Assembly: GCA_965220055.1 (NCBI GenBank)
Contig: CBDCPE010000004.1
Location: 558,001 to 622,000 of the forward strand
DNA from: Bin87 sp965220055
Lineage (GTDB): Bacteria > Chloroflexota > Dehalococcoidia > Lucifugimonadales > UBA3495
DNA length: 64,000 nt
Direction: 5' to 3'
Part shown: one piece after another, positions 56,350 to 64,000 of the stretch
Layout: each line of letters opens with the position of its first letter
Numbering within the stretch: position 1 is the first letter of the stretch
Notes under the pieces: model-generated
Told to the model about the DNA's origin: nothing
Database searches by the model: none
What the model saw: only the letters and a program-made list of their open reading frames with translations
Position numbers and translations under genes: made by a program

Positions 56350-57673
56350 CTATATGACGGTGTAGCGGTTGGTAAGGGCCGTCTTGGCCCTCTCCTGGTC
56401 ATCGGTGGTGATGGCCGCCGTGGCGTAGTCTTCTCTGCGTTCGATGATGTGGAAAGTCCTGATGTTGAGGCCGGCGCCCGTGAGTTCGCTGGCAAGGTTG
56501 GCCAGGGCTCCGGGCTGGTCCAGCAACTGCACCAGTACAGCTTCGTCAGAGACTGCTTTGAAGCCGGCCTCGTTGAGGATGGCGAGGGCGTGGTCCGTGC
56601 GGTCGGTGGTGATGATCACCACACCGTGCTGTCCCTCGTTCTCGGTCGCGATGCTGTTGAGGTTCACTCCGCCCTCGGCTAGGGTGCCGGCAATCTGTGC
56701 AATGACGCCGATGCGGTTTTCGGCCATGATCACGATGCGCTGCATTGTTGTTGCGTGAGCGGGCTCCGTCTGTTGCTCTTGAGCCGGCAGGTCGGTTTCC
56801 GCTGGCGGCAGATTGTGTTCCTGCCGCGGTTCGGGACGGGGACTGACGCAGTCAGCCACCAGCCGGTCGATGGTTGCGAAGTCCACGTGGGGCATGGTGA
56901 TGATGTGGGCCACTTCGCCCTCGGGGGCAATCTGCCACCGGTCGAAGACTTCCTGCGAGGGGCGGTCGAATACAACGGTGGGAGAGTTCCGGTGTCGCCA
57001 GGCGTTGATGCCGTGTTCGTTGAACCGTTGTACGGCGTACTCGGCGGTGTCCAGCATGCCGCGAACGGTCTCTCTCCATCCATCTTCGCCGTGTTGGTTG
57101 ATGGCGTACCAGAGCATGAGCGGCGTGAGGCCGTTGCGGGAACCGGACAGGGTGGTGTCGTTGACGCCGATCAGTTCTATGGCCCGGCCCATGGTTTCGA
57201 CCAGGTGTCTGCGGGCTAGCACGATGCCGCAGGGCAGGGGTGCGCCGATGAGTTTGTGGCCGCTGATTGAGATGCTGTCGATCCCGGCGTCGAACCCGAA
57301 AGGCTGTGGGTCATCCACGTAGGGCAAGATCATTCCGCTGAGTGCGGCGTCGGCGTGAATGTAGTGTTCCCCGATGCCCAGCTCGTCAATGATTTGTCGG
57401 ATCGCGGGGATGTCGTCCACGGCGCCGCGCATGGTGGTGCCGATGGTGGCCAGAATGATGGCCGGACGGTCCCGATGGACGGTCAGCATGTCCCTGAGGT
57501 CGTCGTAGTCTATCTCCCCGTCGGTCCGTCTTTTGACGGTGGTGTGGGGCATGTTGAGGATGCGGGCAATCTTGAGGATGGAGTAGTGGCTTCCTCGGAG
57601 AAGTAGAGCATACCGTCGGGATGGAGTTCCCGAGCCAGGTAGAGGCCGTACATGTTGCCTTCGGTGCCGCCGG
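56350..57673 (-). pseudogene. PLP histidine-decarboxylase-like enzyme fused to two ACT domains, truncated by IS
   Basis: The readable part starts at TGGTEGNMYGLYLARELHP, at the point where group II decarboxylases have their phosphate loop; about 115 N-terminal residues are missing because the rve-type IS ends there. A one-base loss near 57590 shifts the frame before HYSILKIARILNMPHTT. Then 400 codons are open: DDIPAIRQIIDELG, YIHADAALSGMILPY, SISGHKLIGAPLPCGI (PLP lysine), GSRNGLTPLMLWY. After about residue 270 two ACT domains follow (IVIMAENRIGVIAQIAGTLA and VLVQLLDQPGALANLASELT), suggesting amino-acid control of a decarboxylase. Confidence 0.8.
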
Positions 57674-59359
57674 TGATAGACGACAATAAGGAATGCCTCC
57701 CTGTTGCCTCACCAAAGAATGTTACCGAGACTTTAGCACCGGGGATCCATTCCCACCAGCGCCATTTTCGGTGATCCGTTGGGTGCCGTTGATGCTGCAG
57801 CAGTCCCGGCATAAACCAGCTCCTTGGCCATGATGCCGCGCCACTCTTTCAGCCGGCGCTGCATGGTTCGCAGCTGAGCCTCGCTGAACCGGCCCGGGTG
57901 TTCCGACTGCAACCGTCCCATCAGCGCCTTGCCGGTTGCATCAGGCTTGGCCTGCAACCAAGCCAGCACGTCTGTCCACACCCCTTCGAAGGGGTCCTTG
58001 CGGGTTCGCCAGTGCCGAGGCGCGCGCACTTTTACCACGTGAGTGGGGCGTACCTCGCCCTGCCGCCACAGACTGGGCAACCTGGCCAGGAACCGTTCGA
58101 GGCTTTCACCAGTTGGCGTTTCTCTCACTTCCGGAGCCGTTGCTGCCACCAGGGCAGACTGGGCTTCACGAATGGTATGCAGCAGCAGCACCGGGTCCGA
58201 ACCGGACCGATACTCGTTCAACCCAGCCTGTAGCTCATCGCCGGCTGCGTCGTGCCTGAGCAGTCGGTCGCAGGGTGTGGCAGGCGGACTGTAACGTTTG
58301 ATGGTGGTGGCGCCGTCCCGAACCTTCTCGATGAGCTTGAACGATGGCTGGAAGAAGTTCACGTACAGGCGCACGGCCTGGTAGAGATGCGCCATAGTCT
58401 GACCGGACACCTGGCCCGAGTAGCGGTCATGGCCGACGAAACGGCGTACTACAGAGCCATTCTTCTGCTCGATCCAGGCCTGGTCGTTCTTGCGGTAGGG
58501 TCGGGACCGGGTGAATTCGATGCCACGGTGGGCACAGTACGTGATCAGCGTTTCGTTGATGAACACACCGTCGTTATCGGAGTCGATGCCAAGGATGGGG
58601 AAGGGCAACTGCTGCGAGATGGCTTCCAGCCCCTCCACCACCAAGGACTGCTCCCGGGCCAGGAGGGGAACCGCCTCGGTCCAGCCGGTGCAGATGTCGG
58701 TGGCCACCAGGCTGTGGATGAATGATCCGGACACGGAACCGCCGCAGTGGGCCACCAGGTCGATCTCCAGGAAACCCGGTGGCGGTCCGTTCCAGTCGTT
58801 GTAGGTCCGCACCGGAACGCGCTTTGCCATGGACCGCCCGCGCCGAGGTCTGCGCCGGCTCCCTGCCGTGGGACGAATGGGTTTCAGCAGCCGATCCAAC
58901 GTAGCCGCGCTGGCGGACAGCAACCGGCATCGCACCTCAGGGTACAGTTCGAGATGGCCATGTCGCTCCATGGACTCCACCAGATGGGGCATCGCCGCCT
59001 TGAGACGCTTTCCACAGATCCGGTCGGCGGCTTCCCAGACCATGATCACCACCTCTCTCACCGCTTCATCGTAGATGCGCCGGCCCCGCACCGGATGCGG
59101 CGCGCCTTCATCATCGTCAGATCGCCCCAACAGCCTGATGGCGTGCTTGCGGTGATGGCCGGTTACCGCCACGAATTCGTCGAGGATGCGGGTCTTATCG
59201 TTTTTCGAGGACGCCCAGTAGCGGTCCCGTATCGTTTCCAATAGCTCCCGTTTCGTCATCTTGCTCATGCCTCCTGCCACACCAACGCCTCCCGATTTTT
59301 CGGTGGCATTCTATGTGCGGCAATTACTTCCTATAAGTAACCTTTTTATTGAGGCAATG
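57674..59359 (-). mobile_element. rve-type insertion sequence, copy C (transposase intact)
   Basis: Left end TGATAGACGACAATAAGGAA, right end TTGAGGCAATG. Inner ends carry AGAATGTTACCGA-type sequence (left) and TTCGGTGGCATTCT (right). No target duplication; left flank is the decarboxylase, right flank an IS21 relic. Confidence 0.82.
57733..59280 (-). CDS. rve/DDE transposase, IS481/ISNCY-like
   Basis: 515 aa (or 511 from ATG 59268, directly after AGGAGG). N-terminal HTH region SSKNDKTRILDEFVAVTGHH, RKHAIRLLGR, a long helical middle, then retroviral-integrase-like core: PPGFLEIDLVAHCGGSVSG (first Asp), FPILGIDSDNDGVFINETLI (second Asp), KNDQAWIEQKNGSVVRRFVG (Glu), and a C-terminal domain ending QLRTMQRRLKEWRGIMAKEL. 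The only unbroken copy of three in the window; it may mobilise copies A and B in trans. Confidence 0.88.
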   Translation of the reverse strand: MAGGMSKMTKRELLETIRDRYWASSKNDKTRILDEFVAVTGHHRKHAIRLLGRSDDDEGAPHPVRGRRIYDEAVREVVIMVWEAADRICGKRLKAAMPHLVESMERHGHLELYPEVRCRLLSASAATLDRLLKPIRPTAGSRRRPRRGRSMAKRVPVRTYNDWNGPPPGFLEIDLVAHCGGSVSGSFIHSLVATDICTGWTEAVPLLAREQSLVVEGLEAISQQLPFPILGIDSDNDGVFINETLITYCAHRGIEFTRSRPYRKNDQAWIEQKNGSVVRRFVGHDRYSGQVSGQTMAHLYQAVRLYVNFFQPSFKLIEKVRDGATTIKRYSPPATPCDRLLRHDAAGDELQAGLNEYRSGSDPVLLLHTIREAQSALVAATAPEVRETPTGESLERFLARLPSLWRQGEVRPTHVVKVRAPRHWRTRKDPFEGVWTDVLAWLQAKPDATGKALMGRLQSEHPGRFSEAQLRTMQRRLKEWRGIMAKELVYAGTAAASTAPNGSPKMALVGMDPRC

Positions 59360-59379
59360 CGCTACTGAGGCAGAAACTT

Positions 59380-59545
59380 ATGAAAGGACAGACCCAGGAG
59401 ACGGCGGCCGCCATGGCCGGGATGTGCGTGCGGTCAGCACGCAAGTGGCAGCACGGCCCATTGCCGTCGGAGATGAAGCAGGAGCGCAGTGGCGCACTCG
59501 GCCCGATCCCTTCTACGGGGTGTGGGAAGATGAGATTGAGCCCCT
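59380..59545 (+). pseudogene. IS21-family istA 5' fragment
   Basis: MKGQTQETAAAMAGMCVRSA, RKWQHGPLPSEMKQER and, after a frameshift, WRTRPDPFYGVWEDEIEPL match the first 65 residues of a common IstA type (HTH_23-like). The remainder is missing on the right, and the left is cut close to the start by copy C. Confidence 0.7.
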
Positions 59546-59957
59546 GTCTGTACTTCACCTTCCCGCTGGGGTGTGCGATGCTGTTAGGTTCGTCCACCAG
59601 CTGGATGCAGGCGGTTACCGCCCAGCTTGGGATACCCAGCGTCCGCAGGAGCTTAACGGCGTTCCTTTCGCTGATTCTACTGAAATCGGTCGGGTAGTTG
59701 CCGACCCCCTGCTTGTCGCTGTCTTTAATGTTTTCGACAGCGGTCCGGAAACCGATCGGATTGGCTCGGTTACTCTGCCAGAGCTTGTAGTAAGTTACCT
59801 GCATCGTGACAAGGTGACAGGCCAGTACCGTGAAGTCGTACTGGCCTGTCTCGTAATTGGCGGCAAGCTGGTCAATTAATATGCCATTGAATTCCACTCC
59901 GTCCGGTGACATCGGTGTGTACGGAAGGTAGTCGGCAAACTCCGTTGCGCATTCCAT
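59546..59957 (-). CDS. small protein beside hsdS, C-terminus replaced by IS21 relic
   Basis: ATG 59957 with GAGAGG 9 bases upstream; starts MECATEFADYLPYTPMSPDG. Helical later part: ERNAVKLLRTLGIPSWAVTA and LVDEPNSIAHPSGKVKYRQG, where the Arg/His-containing IAHPSG turn resembles HEPN-type proteins that accompany restriction genes. About residue 137 onward the frame runs antisense through the IS21 fragment, so the natural end is lost. 31 bp after hsdS on the same strand. HEPN assignment is tentative. Confidence 0.5.
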
Positions 59958-59988
59958 TTCGTTGCCCTCTCTGGGTTCGTTGACACTA

Positions 59989-61046
59989 TCACTGCGCTGT
60001 TTGATTGGATTGGGCTGCCCACACTCGCGAGATGACGTCTTGGATGCGCTGTGCCATCTTGCCGGCTAGCCTTTTCGCTTGGTCAACGGCCGCTTGCTCC
60101 TCGTCCAACTCAGCCACAATTGCTCTCTGTGTTTCCAGAGGTGGCAGTGGGATACAAAGTTGGCCGAACCTTGTTTTCGTGATTTCCTTGTAGGTTGCGC
60201 CACTCGCATTGGCTTGCATGATCGGAACCAACTTCGTCAACGCCTGCGCCACATATTCGGGTATTGCCCGTGCTTCGTTCTCGATGATGACGTTTTTGAA
60301 ACCCTGATTGGTGGCCAAGGGTATCCGGTTGATGCCGATGCGACCTATTGTCGCTCTTGACGAAACGACCACGGAATGGGCTGGCAACAGTTTTGCTGAC
60401 GAACTACGCAGGCCATCCTCACTGATGGTCCGTTCGGTGGACCTGATTTCAGTTATCAAGTTGTCAGGTGGCAAATCCATCAGCGTAATCCATGGTACGC
60501 CTCCGTCCCAGTATCTCTTGACTCCCGACTTCGGAGTTCCACCGCTTTCTATGCGAAACAGTTCCGGGTTGCCCAACTCCACCAGAGGCCAGTCCGATTC
60601 AACCACGAACTGCGGACGCCAGTTGTCGACTACAGCACGCGCCCCGTCGATCACCCGCTGGTAGCCCTCAATCTCGGCAACGATCTCCCGCTGAACCTCC
60701 AGCGGCGGCAGGGGGATTTCCAAACGTGCGATTGCATCCCAGCCGACTCTGGGTAGTTGCGCTCCCTTGACTTGTTTCACCACTGCATCGTTGAATAGGT
60801 GCCCCCTAAAGATGCAAGCGTAGAGTTCTGGGACGACGTCGTCTTGCTTGGGGCTTATGACGTAAATGTCCGTAGAACATATTCCGTTTCTATCGGACAG
60901 CCAAACTTTGTTCAAATTGGGCCGAAGCTTGCCGTAGAGGATGTCACCAGATCCGAACTCATTCTTGAGGCTCTTGATGGACTCCGGATCTTCGGTAACC
61001 GTCTCCCCTACCAAGCATCCGGTCCCTTGCGAGATGTTTTCCAGCG
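59989..61046 (-). pseudogene. hsdS: type I restriction-modification specificity subunit, N-terminally truncated
   Basis: About 350 codons remain. First target-recognition domain remnant (GDILYGKLRPNLNKVWLSDR, GICSTDIYVISP), conserved region PLPPLEVQREIVAEIEGYQR with a helical spacer, a complete second TRD (FRIESGGTPKSGVKRYWDGG, VPWITLMDLPPDN, SVVVSSRATIGRIGINRIPL) and the second conserved region IPLPPLETQRAIVAELDEEQ. The first 60-80 residues are removed by rve-type IS copy B. No hsdM or hsdR in the window. Confidence 0.88.
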
Positions 61047-61125
61047 CATTGCCTCATTAAAAACGTTACCCACGCCGAATGGTTGCCTCAACTAGAATGT
61101 TACCGAAAAGTCGGGAGGCAGCCAC

Positions 61126-62767
61126 GTGGGAGGAGGCATCAGCAGGATGGCAAAACAGGAATTATTGATAACGATAGGGGACCGTTACCGCGAGTCATCC
61201 AAAAAGGACAAGGGCCGAATCCTCGATGAGTTCGTCGCCGTAACCGGCCACCACCGCAAGCACGGTATCCGGCTGTTGGGGCAGTCCGGCGACGCTGGGG
61301 AGAAACCGTCAATGATCAAGGGCCAGCGCATCTATAGGGCCGGCGCATCTATGATGAAGCAGTACGCGAGGCGGTGATCGTAATCTGGGAGGCGGCCGAC
61401 CGTATCTGCGGGAAGCGCCTGAAGGCGGCGCTCCCCTATCTGGTGGCATCCATGGAGCGTCATGGGCACCTTGACCTGGATCCCGAAGTGCGACCGCGGC
61501 TAATGGCGGCCAGCGCGGCCACATTGGATCGGCTGCTGAAACCCATCCGTCCCACCGCGGGGAGCCGGCGCAGACGCCGGCGCGGGCGGCCCATGGGGAA
61601 GCGGGTTCCGGTGCGGACCTACAACGACTGGAATGGACCGCCGCCGGGCTTTCTGGAAATAGACCTGGTGGCTCACTATAGACCTGGTGGCTCACTGCGG
61701 CGGATCCGTGTCCGGATCATTCATCCACCGTCTGGTCGCAACCGACATTTGCACCGGCTGGACCGAAGCGGTACCCCTCCTGGCCCGGGAGCAGTCTCTG
61801 GTTGTGGAGGGGCTGGAGGCCATCTCGCAGCAGTTGCCCTTTCCCATCCTTGGCATCGACTCCTTGGCATCGACTCCTTGGCATCGACTCCTTGGCATCG
61901 ACTCCGATAACGACGGCGCGTTCATCAACGAAACGCTGATCACATACTGCGCCAACCGCGGCATCGAGTTCACCCGGTCCCGACCTTACCGCAGCAACGA
62001 CCAGGGATGGATTGAGCAGAAGAACGGTTCCGTGGTACGACGCTTCGTCGGCCATGACCGGTATTCGGGACAGGTGGCTGGCCTAATCGCCCTGTAAATC
62101 GACACATGGCCTATCTCTACGGAGCGCTGCGTCGGTACGTGAACTATTTCCAGCCCTCATTCAAGCTGATCGACAAGACCAGGGATGGCTCCACCACCGT
62201 CAAGCATTACAGTCAGCCCGCCACGCCCGGCGACCGGCTGATCCAGCAGACGCAACCGGCGCTGAGCTGAAAGCCTCACTTGAGGAATATCGGACTGGGT
62301 TGGACCCGGTGTTGCTGCTGCACACCATCCGTGAAGCCCAGTCGGCGCTGGTGGCAACCACGTCTCCGGGTGTGCGGGAAACGCCAGCAGGAGAAAGCCT
62401 CGAACGGTTCCTCGCCAAGTTGCCCAATCTGTGGCGGCAGGGCGAAACACGTCCCACACACGCCGCGCGAGTGCGAGGTCCGCGGCATTGGCGCACGCGC
62501 CAAGACCCCTTCGAGGGCGTTTGGAGCGACGTGTTGGGGTGGTTGCAGGCAGAGCCGGATGCCACGGGCAAGGCGCTGATGGCACGGTTGCAGTCGGAAC
62601 ACCCGGACCGTTTCACCGAAGCGCAGCTGCGAACCTTGCAACGCCGGGTGAAAGATTGGCGGGGCATCATGGCCAAAAATCTCGTTTATGCTTCGTCCAA
62701 CGCAGGCTCGGCGGAACCAGCTGGACTGCCGGAACTGGACCTGTTTGGAGCGGATCCCAAGTGCTAG
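61126..62767 (+). pseudogene. rve-type transposase of copy B, frameshifted
   Basis: Carries the 17-bp duplication (61319-61352) and 19-bp duplication (61660-61697) shared with copy A, a four-fold 14-bp unit (61849-61904; +42 bp, so in frame), the shared insertion that creates GLIAL-stop near 62090, and its own one-base loss near 62249 (CAGCACGAC to CAGCAGAC). Confidence 0.85.
61849..61904. repeat. 14-bp unit in four tandem copies
   Basis: CTTGGCATCGACTC four times, the reverse complement of the five-fold array at 30955. Same position in the homologous gene, different copy number. Confidence 0.92.
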
Positions 62768-62912
62768 AGTTTCGGTAACATTCTTCGGTGAGGCAACAGG
62801 GAGACATTCCTTATTGTCGTCTATCACCTCCCGCACCGCTGTTTCCCAGTCAGTGTAGGGACACTGCTCCACATCACCTCGTATACGCCAATGCGGATTT
62901 GACTGAATACTA

Positions 62913-63719
62913 GGTTCTGTTGACATTTCATTATAATGGCCGTATGTCAAACATCAGATTATCACCAGAACAGTGGGCCAGGGTTCTCGATTTCTTGCGT
63001 GGCTGCACCGGCCTGTACGTTGGCCGGGAAGCGGATTGCCGGCGTTTTGTCGAGGCCGTCTCATGGATTAACCGCTCTGGGGCCCAATGGCGACTGCTGC
63101 CAGCCGAATACGGGAACTGGAACAGCGTCTACAAACGATTCGCCCGTTGGACTGACCAAGGGGTCTGGGAACAGATGCATCAACATTGCTCCGACGACCC
63201 GGATCTGGAATACCTGATCATCGACAGCACGGTGGTCCGGGCGCACCCTTGCGCGGCAGGGGCTCCCCCAAAAACGGTGGCCAGGCTGCCCAGGCCCTGG
63301 GCCGGAGCCGCGGCGGGTTCAGCACCAAGATTCACGTGAGCGTGGACGGCTTGGGCAACCCCTTACGATTCATCCTGACCGGAGGGCAACAGCACGACAT
63401 CACCCAGGCGGAGGAGTTAATCGCCGGTTATGCTGGCGAGCACGTACTGGCCGACAAAGGGTACGATGCCCAGGAGTTTCGCCGACACATTCTGGAACTG
63501 GGTATGCTGCCGGTCATTCCGCCCCGCTCGAACCGCAAGGAACCCGCCGACTATGACCGGCATCTGTACCGGGAGCGCCATCTGGTCGAATGCTTCATCA
63601 ACAAGATCAAGCACTATCGCCGGATCTTCTCCCGGTTTGAGAAGCTGGACACCAGATGCCTGGGCTTCCTGCATTTCACCGCCGCTCTCATCTGGTTACG
63701 GTGAAATGTCAACAGAACC
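62913..63719 (+). mobile_element. IS5-family insertion sequence, copy 2
   Basis: 807 bp at a constant offset of 29316 from copy 1, with the same ends and TA at 62911-62912 and 63720-63721. I see no differences from copy 1. The 86 bp before it (62827-62912) show no gene. Confidence 0.9.
62944..63704 (+). CDS. IS5-family transposase made by -1 frameshifting, copy 2
   Basis: Same two-frame structure as at 33628-34388, with the C CCA AAA slippery heptamer at 63267-63273. Identity of two separate copies argues that the two-frame form is the working one rather than a mutation. Confidence 0.85.
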
Positions 63720-63721
63720 TA

Positions 63722-64000
63722 AACCGAAGCCAAGGTGAAACCCGCATTGGCGTTGGGTAGAATTGGCGGTAGTTGAGTTGGTCGGTGAACGAATTAGAGT
63801 GGGGGTTGCTGTTGGGCATGATGGAGATGGGAGTGCTGCTGGAGCGGTGGCGAATGGATGAGGCTGAGGTACGACGGCGGATGTATCGGGCTCCGACGCC
63901 ACGGGAGCGGGAAAGGTGGCACGCGCTGTGGCTGCTGGCGCGGGGTTGGACGGCGGCGGCGGTAGCTCGGGCGTTGGAAAGGGATGCCCACACCATTGGC
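63722..64000 (+). mobile_element. second IS630-type element, another copy, running off the window
   Basis: Starts AACCGAAGCCAAGGTGAAAC after TA, the end of the element truncated at 32994-33594 but in opposite orientation relative to the plus strand. Inverted terminal sequence identical over the visible part. Confidence 0.8.
63818..64000 (+). CDS. IS630-family transposase, N-terminal part (window edge)
   Basis: Open from ATG 63818 (TTG 63806 also possible) to the window end: MMEMGVLLERWRMDEAEVRR, APTPRERERWHALWLLARG, WTAAAVARALERDAHTIG, a helix-turn-helix head. Differs from the 33497 copy in one codon group (GVLLER for GPLLER). Whether it is intact beyond the edge is unknown. Confidence 0.75.
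   Translation, partial: MMEMGVLLERWRMDEAEVRRRMYRAPTPRERERWHALWLLARGWTAAAVARALERDAHTIG

Larger units (their letters stand above)
61047..62826 (+). mobile_element. rve-type insertion sequence, copy B
   Basis: Starts CATTGCCTCATT, continues GGTTGCCTCAACTAGAATGT, ends CCTTATTGTCGTCTATCA; inverted relative to copy C, with the restriction fragment between them. No target duplication visible. Confidence 0.82.

Noticed and set aside
57660..62840. Target-site duplication for the C-B composite
   Set aside because: CCGCCGG on the left and CCTCCCG on the right do not match convincingly.
1..64000. tRNA or rRNA genes
   Set aside because: No cloverleaf-like or rRNA sequence was recognised by eye; a covariance search would be needed to be certain.

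Overview
The window is GC-rich bacterial chromosome with long, well-spaced metabolic genes, an ImuB/DnaE2 mutasome, TRAP transport, a MoxR ATPase, and a very heavy load of insertion sequences and pseudogenes. The gene style (giant CARDB surface protein, Gfo/Idh oxidoreductase, PPOX flavoprotein, TRAP system with an oversized permease) fits a Chloroflexota lineage such as Dehalococcoidia/SAR202, possibly host-associated. That placement is inference from protein style only; no rRNA or other marker gene is present.

Layout. 1-3521: an alpha/beta hydrolase cut by the window edge and, divergently, a YdiJ-type FAD/Fe-S dehydrogenase. 3522-14926: a secreted protein followed by a giant CARDB-repeat putative lipoprotein (reconstructed length 2315 aa) that is split by an IS1380-family element, plus a divergent membrane protein with an XRE DNA-binding head and a palindromic operator candidate. 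15010-21383: terminator, ImuB-like protein, DnaE2 and a convergent orphan histidine kinase. 21430-30000: a dead IS110, a PPOX flavoprotein, a Gfo/Idh oxidoreductase, a YaaC-like protein, a small membrane protein, a broken universal stress protein behind a leader-peptide/terminator module, and an alpha/beta hydrolase. 30031-37921: nested insertion sequences (an rve-type IS pierced by IS630, a second and a third IS630, IS5, and an IS5-like element pierced by IS110). 38300-46155: MoxR ATPase and nucleotidyltransferase (4-bp overlap), HicB-HicB/HicA toxin-antitoxin, and a TRAP transporter whose binding protein carries two binding domains. 46289-55657: an IS66-bounded prophage remnant (terminase, HNH nuclease, structural protein, capsid gene broken by IS5) and an unknown 375-aa gene. 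56350-64000: a histidine-decarboxylase-like/ACT fusion pseudogene, then two inverted rve-type ISs enclosing a truncated restriction specificity subunit, and further IS5 and IS630 copies.

Two genome-wide themes stand out. First, short direct tandem duplications of 13-19 bp repeatedly break genes and transposases here; at least eleven cases are visible and, where checked, removing one unit restores the frame. Second, a roughly 130-160 bp palindromic-ended repeat (ends TGACGCGTACCC) occurs four times between genes. Together with the insertions, these suggest a genome undergoing IS expansion and gene decay. The most system-like locus is the XRE-membrane regulator facing the secreted/CARDB pair.
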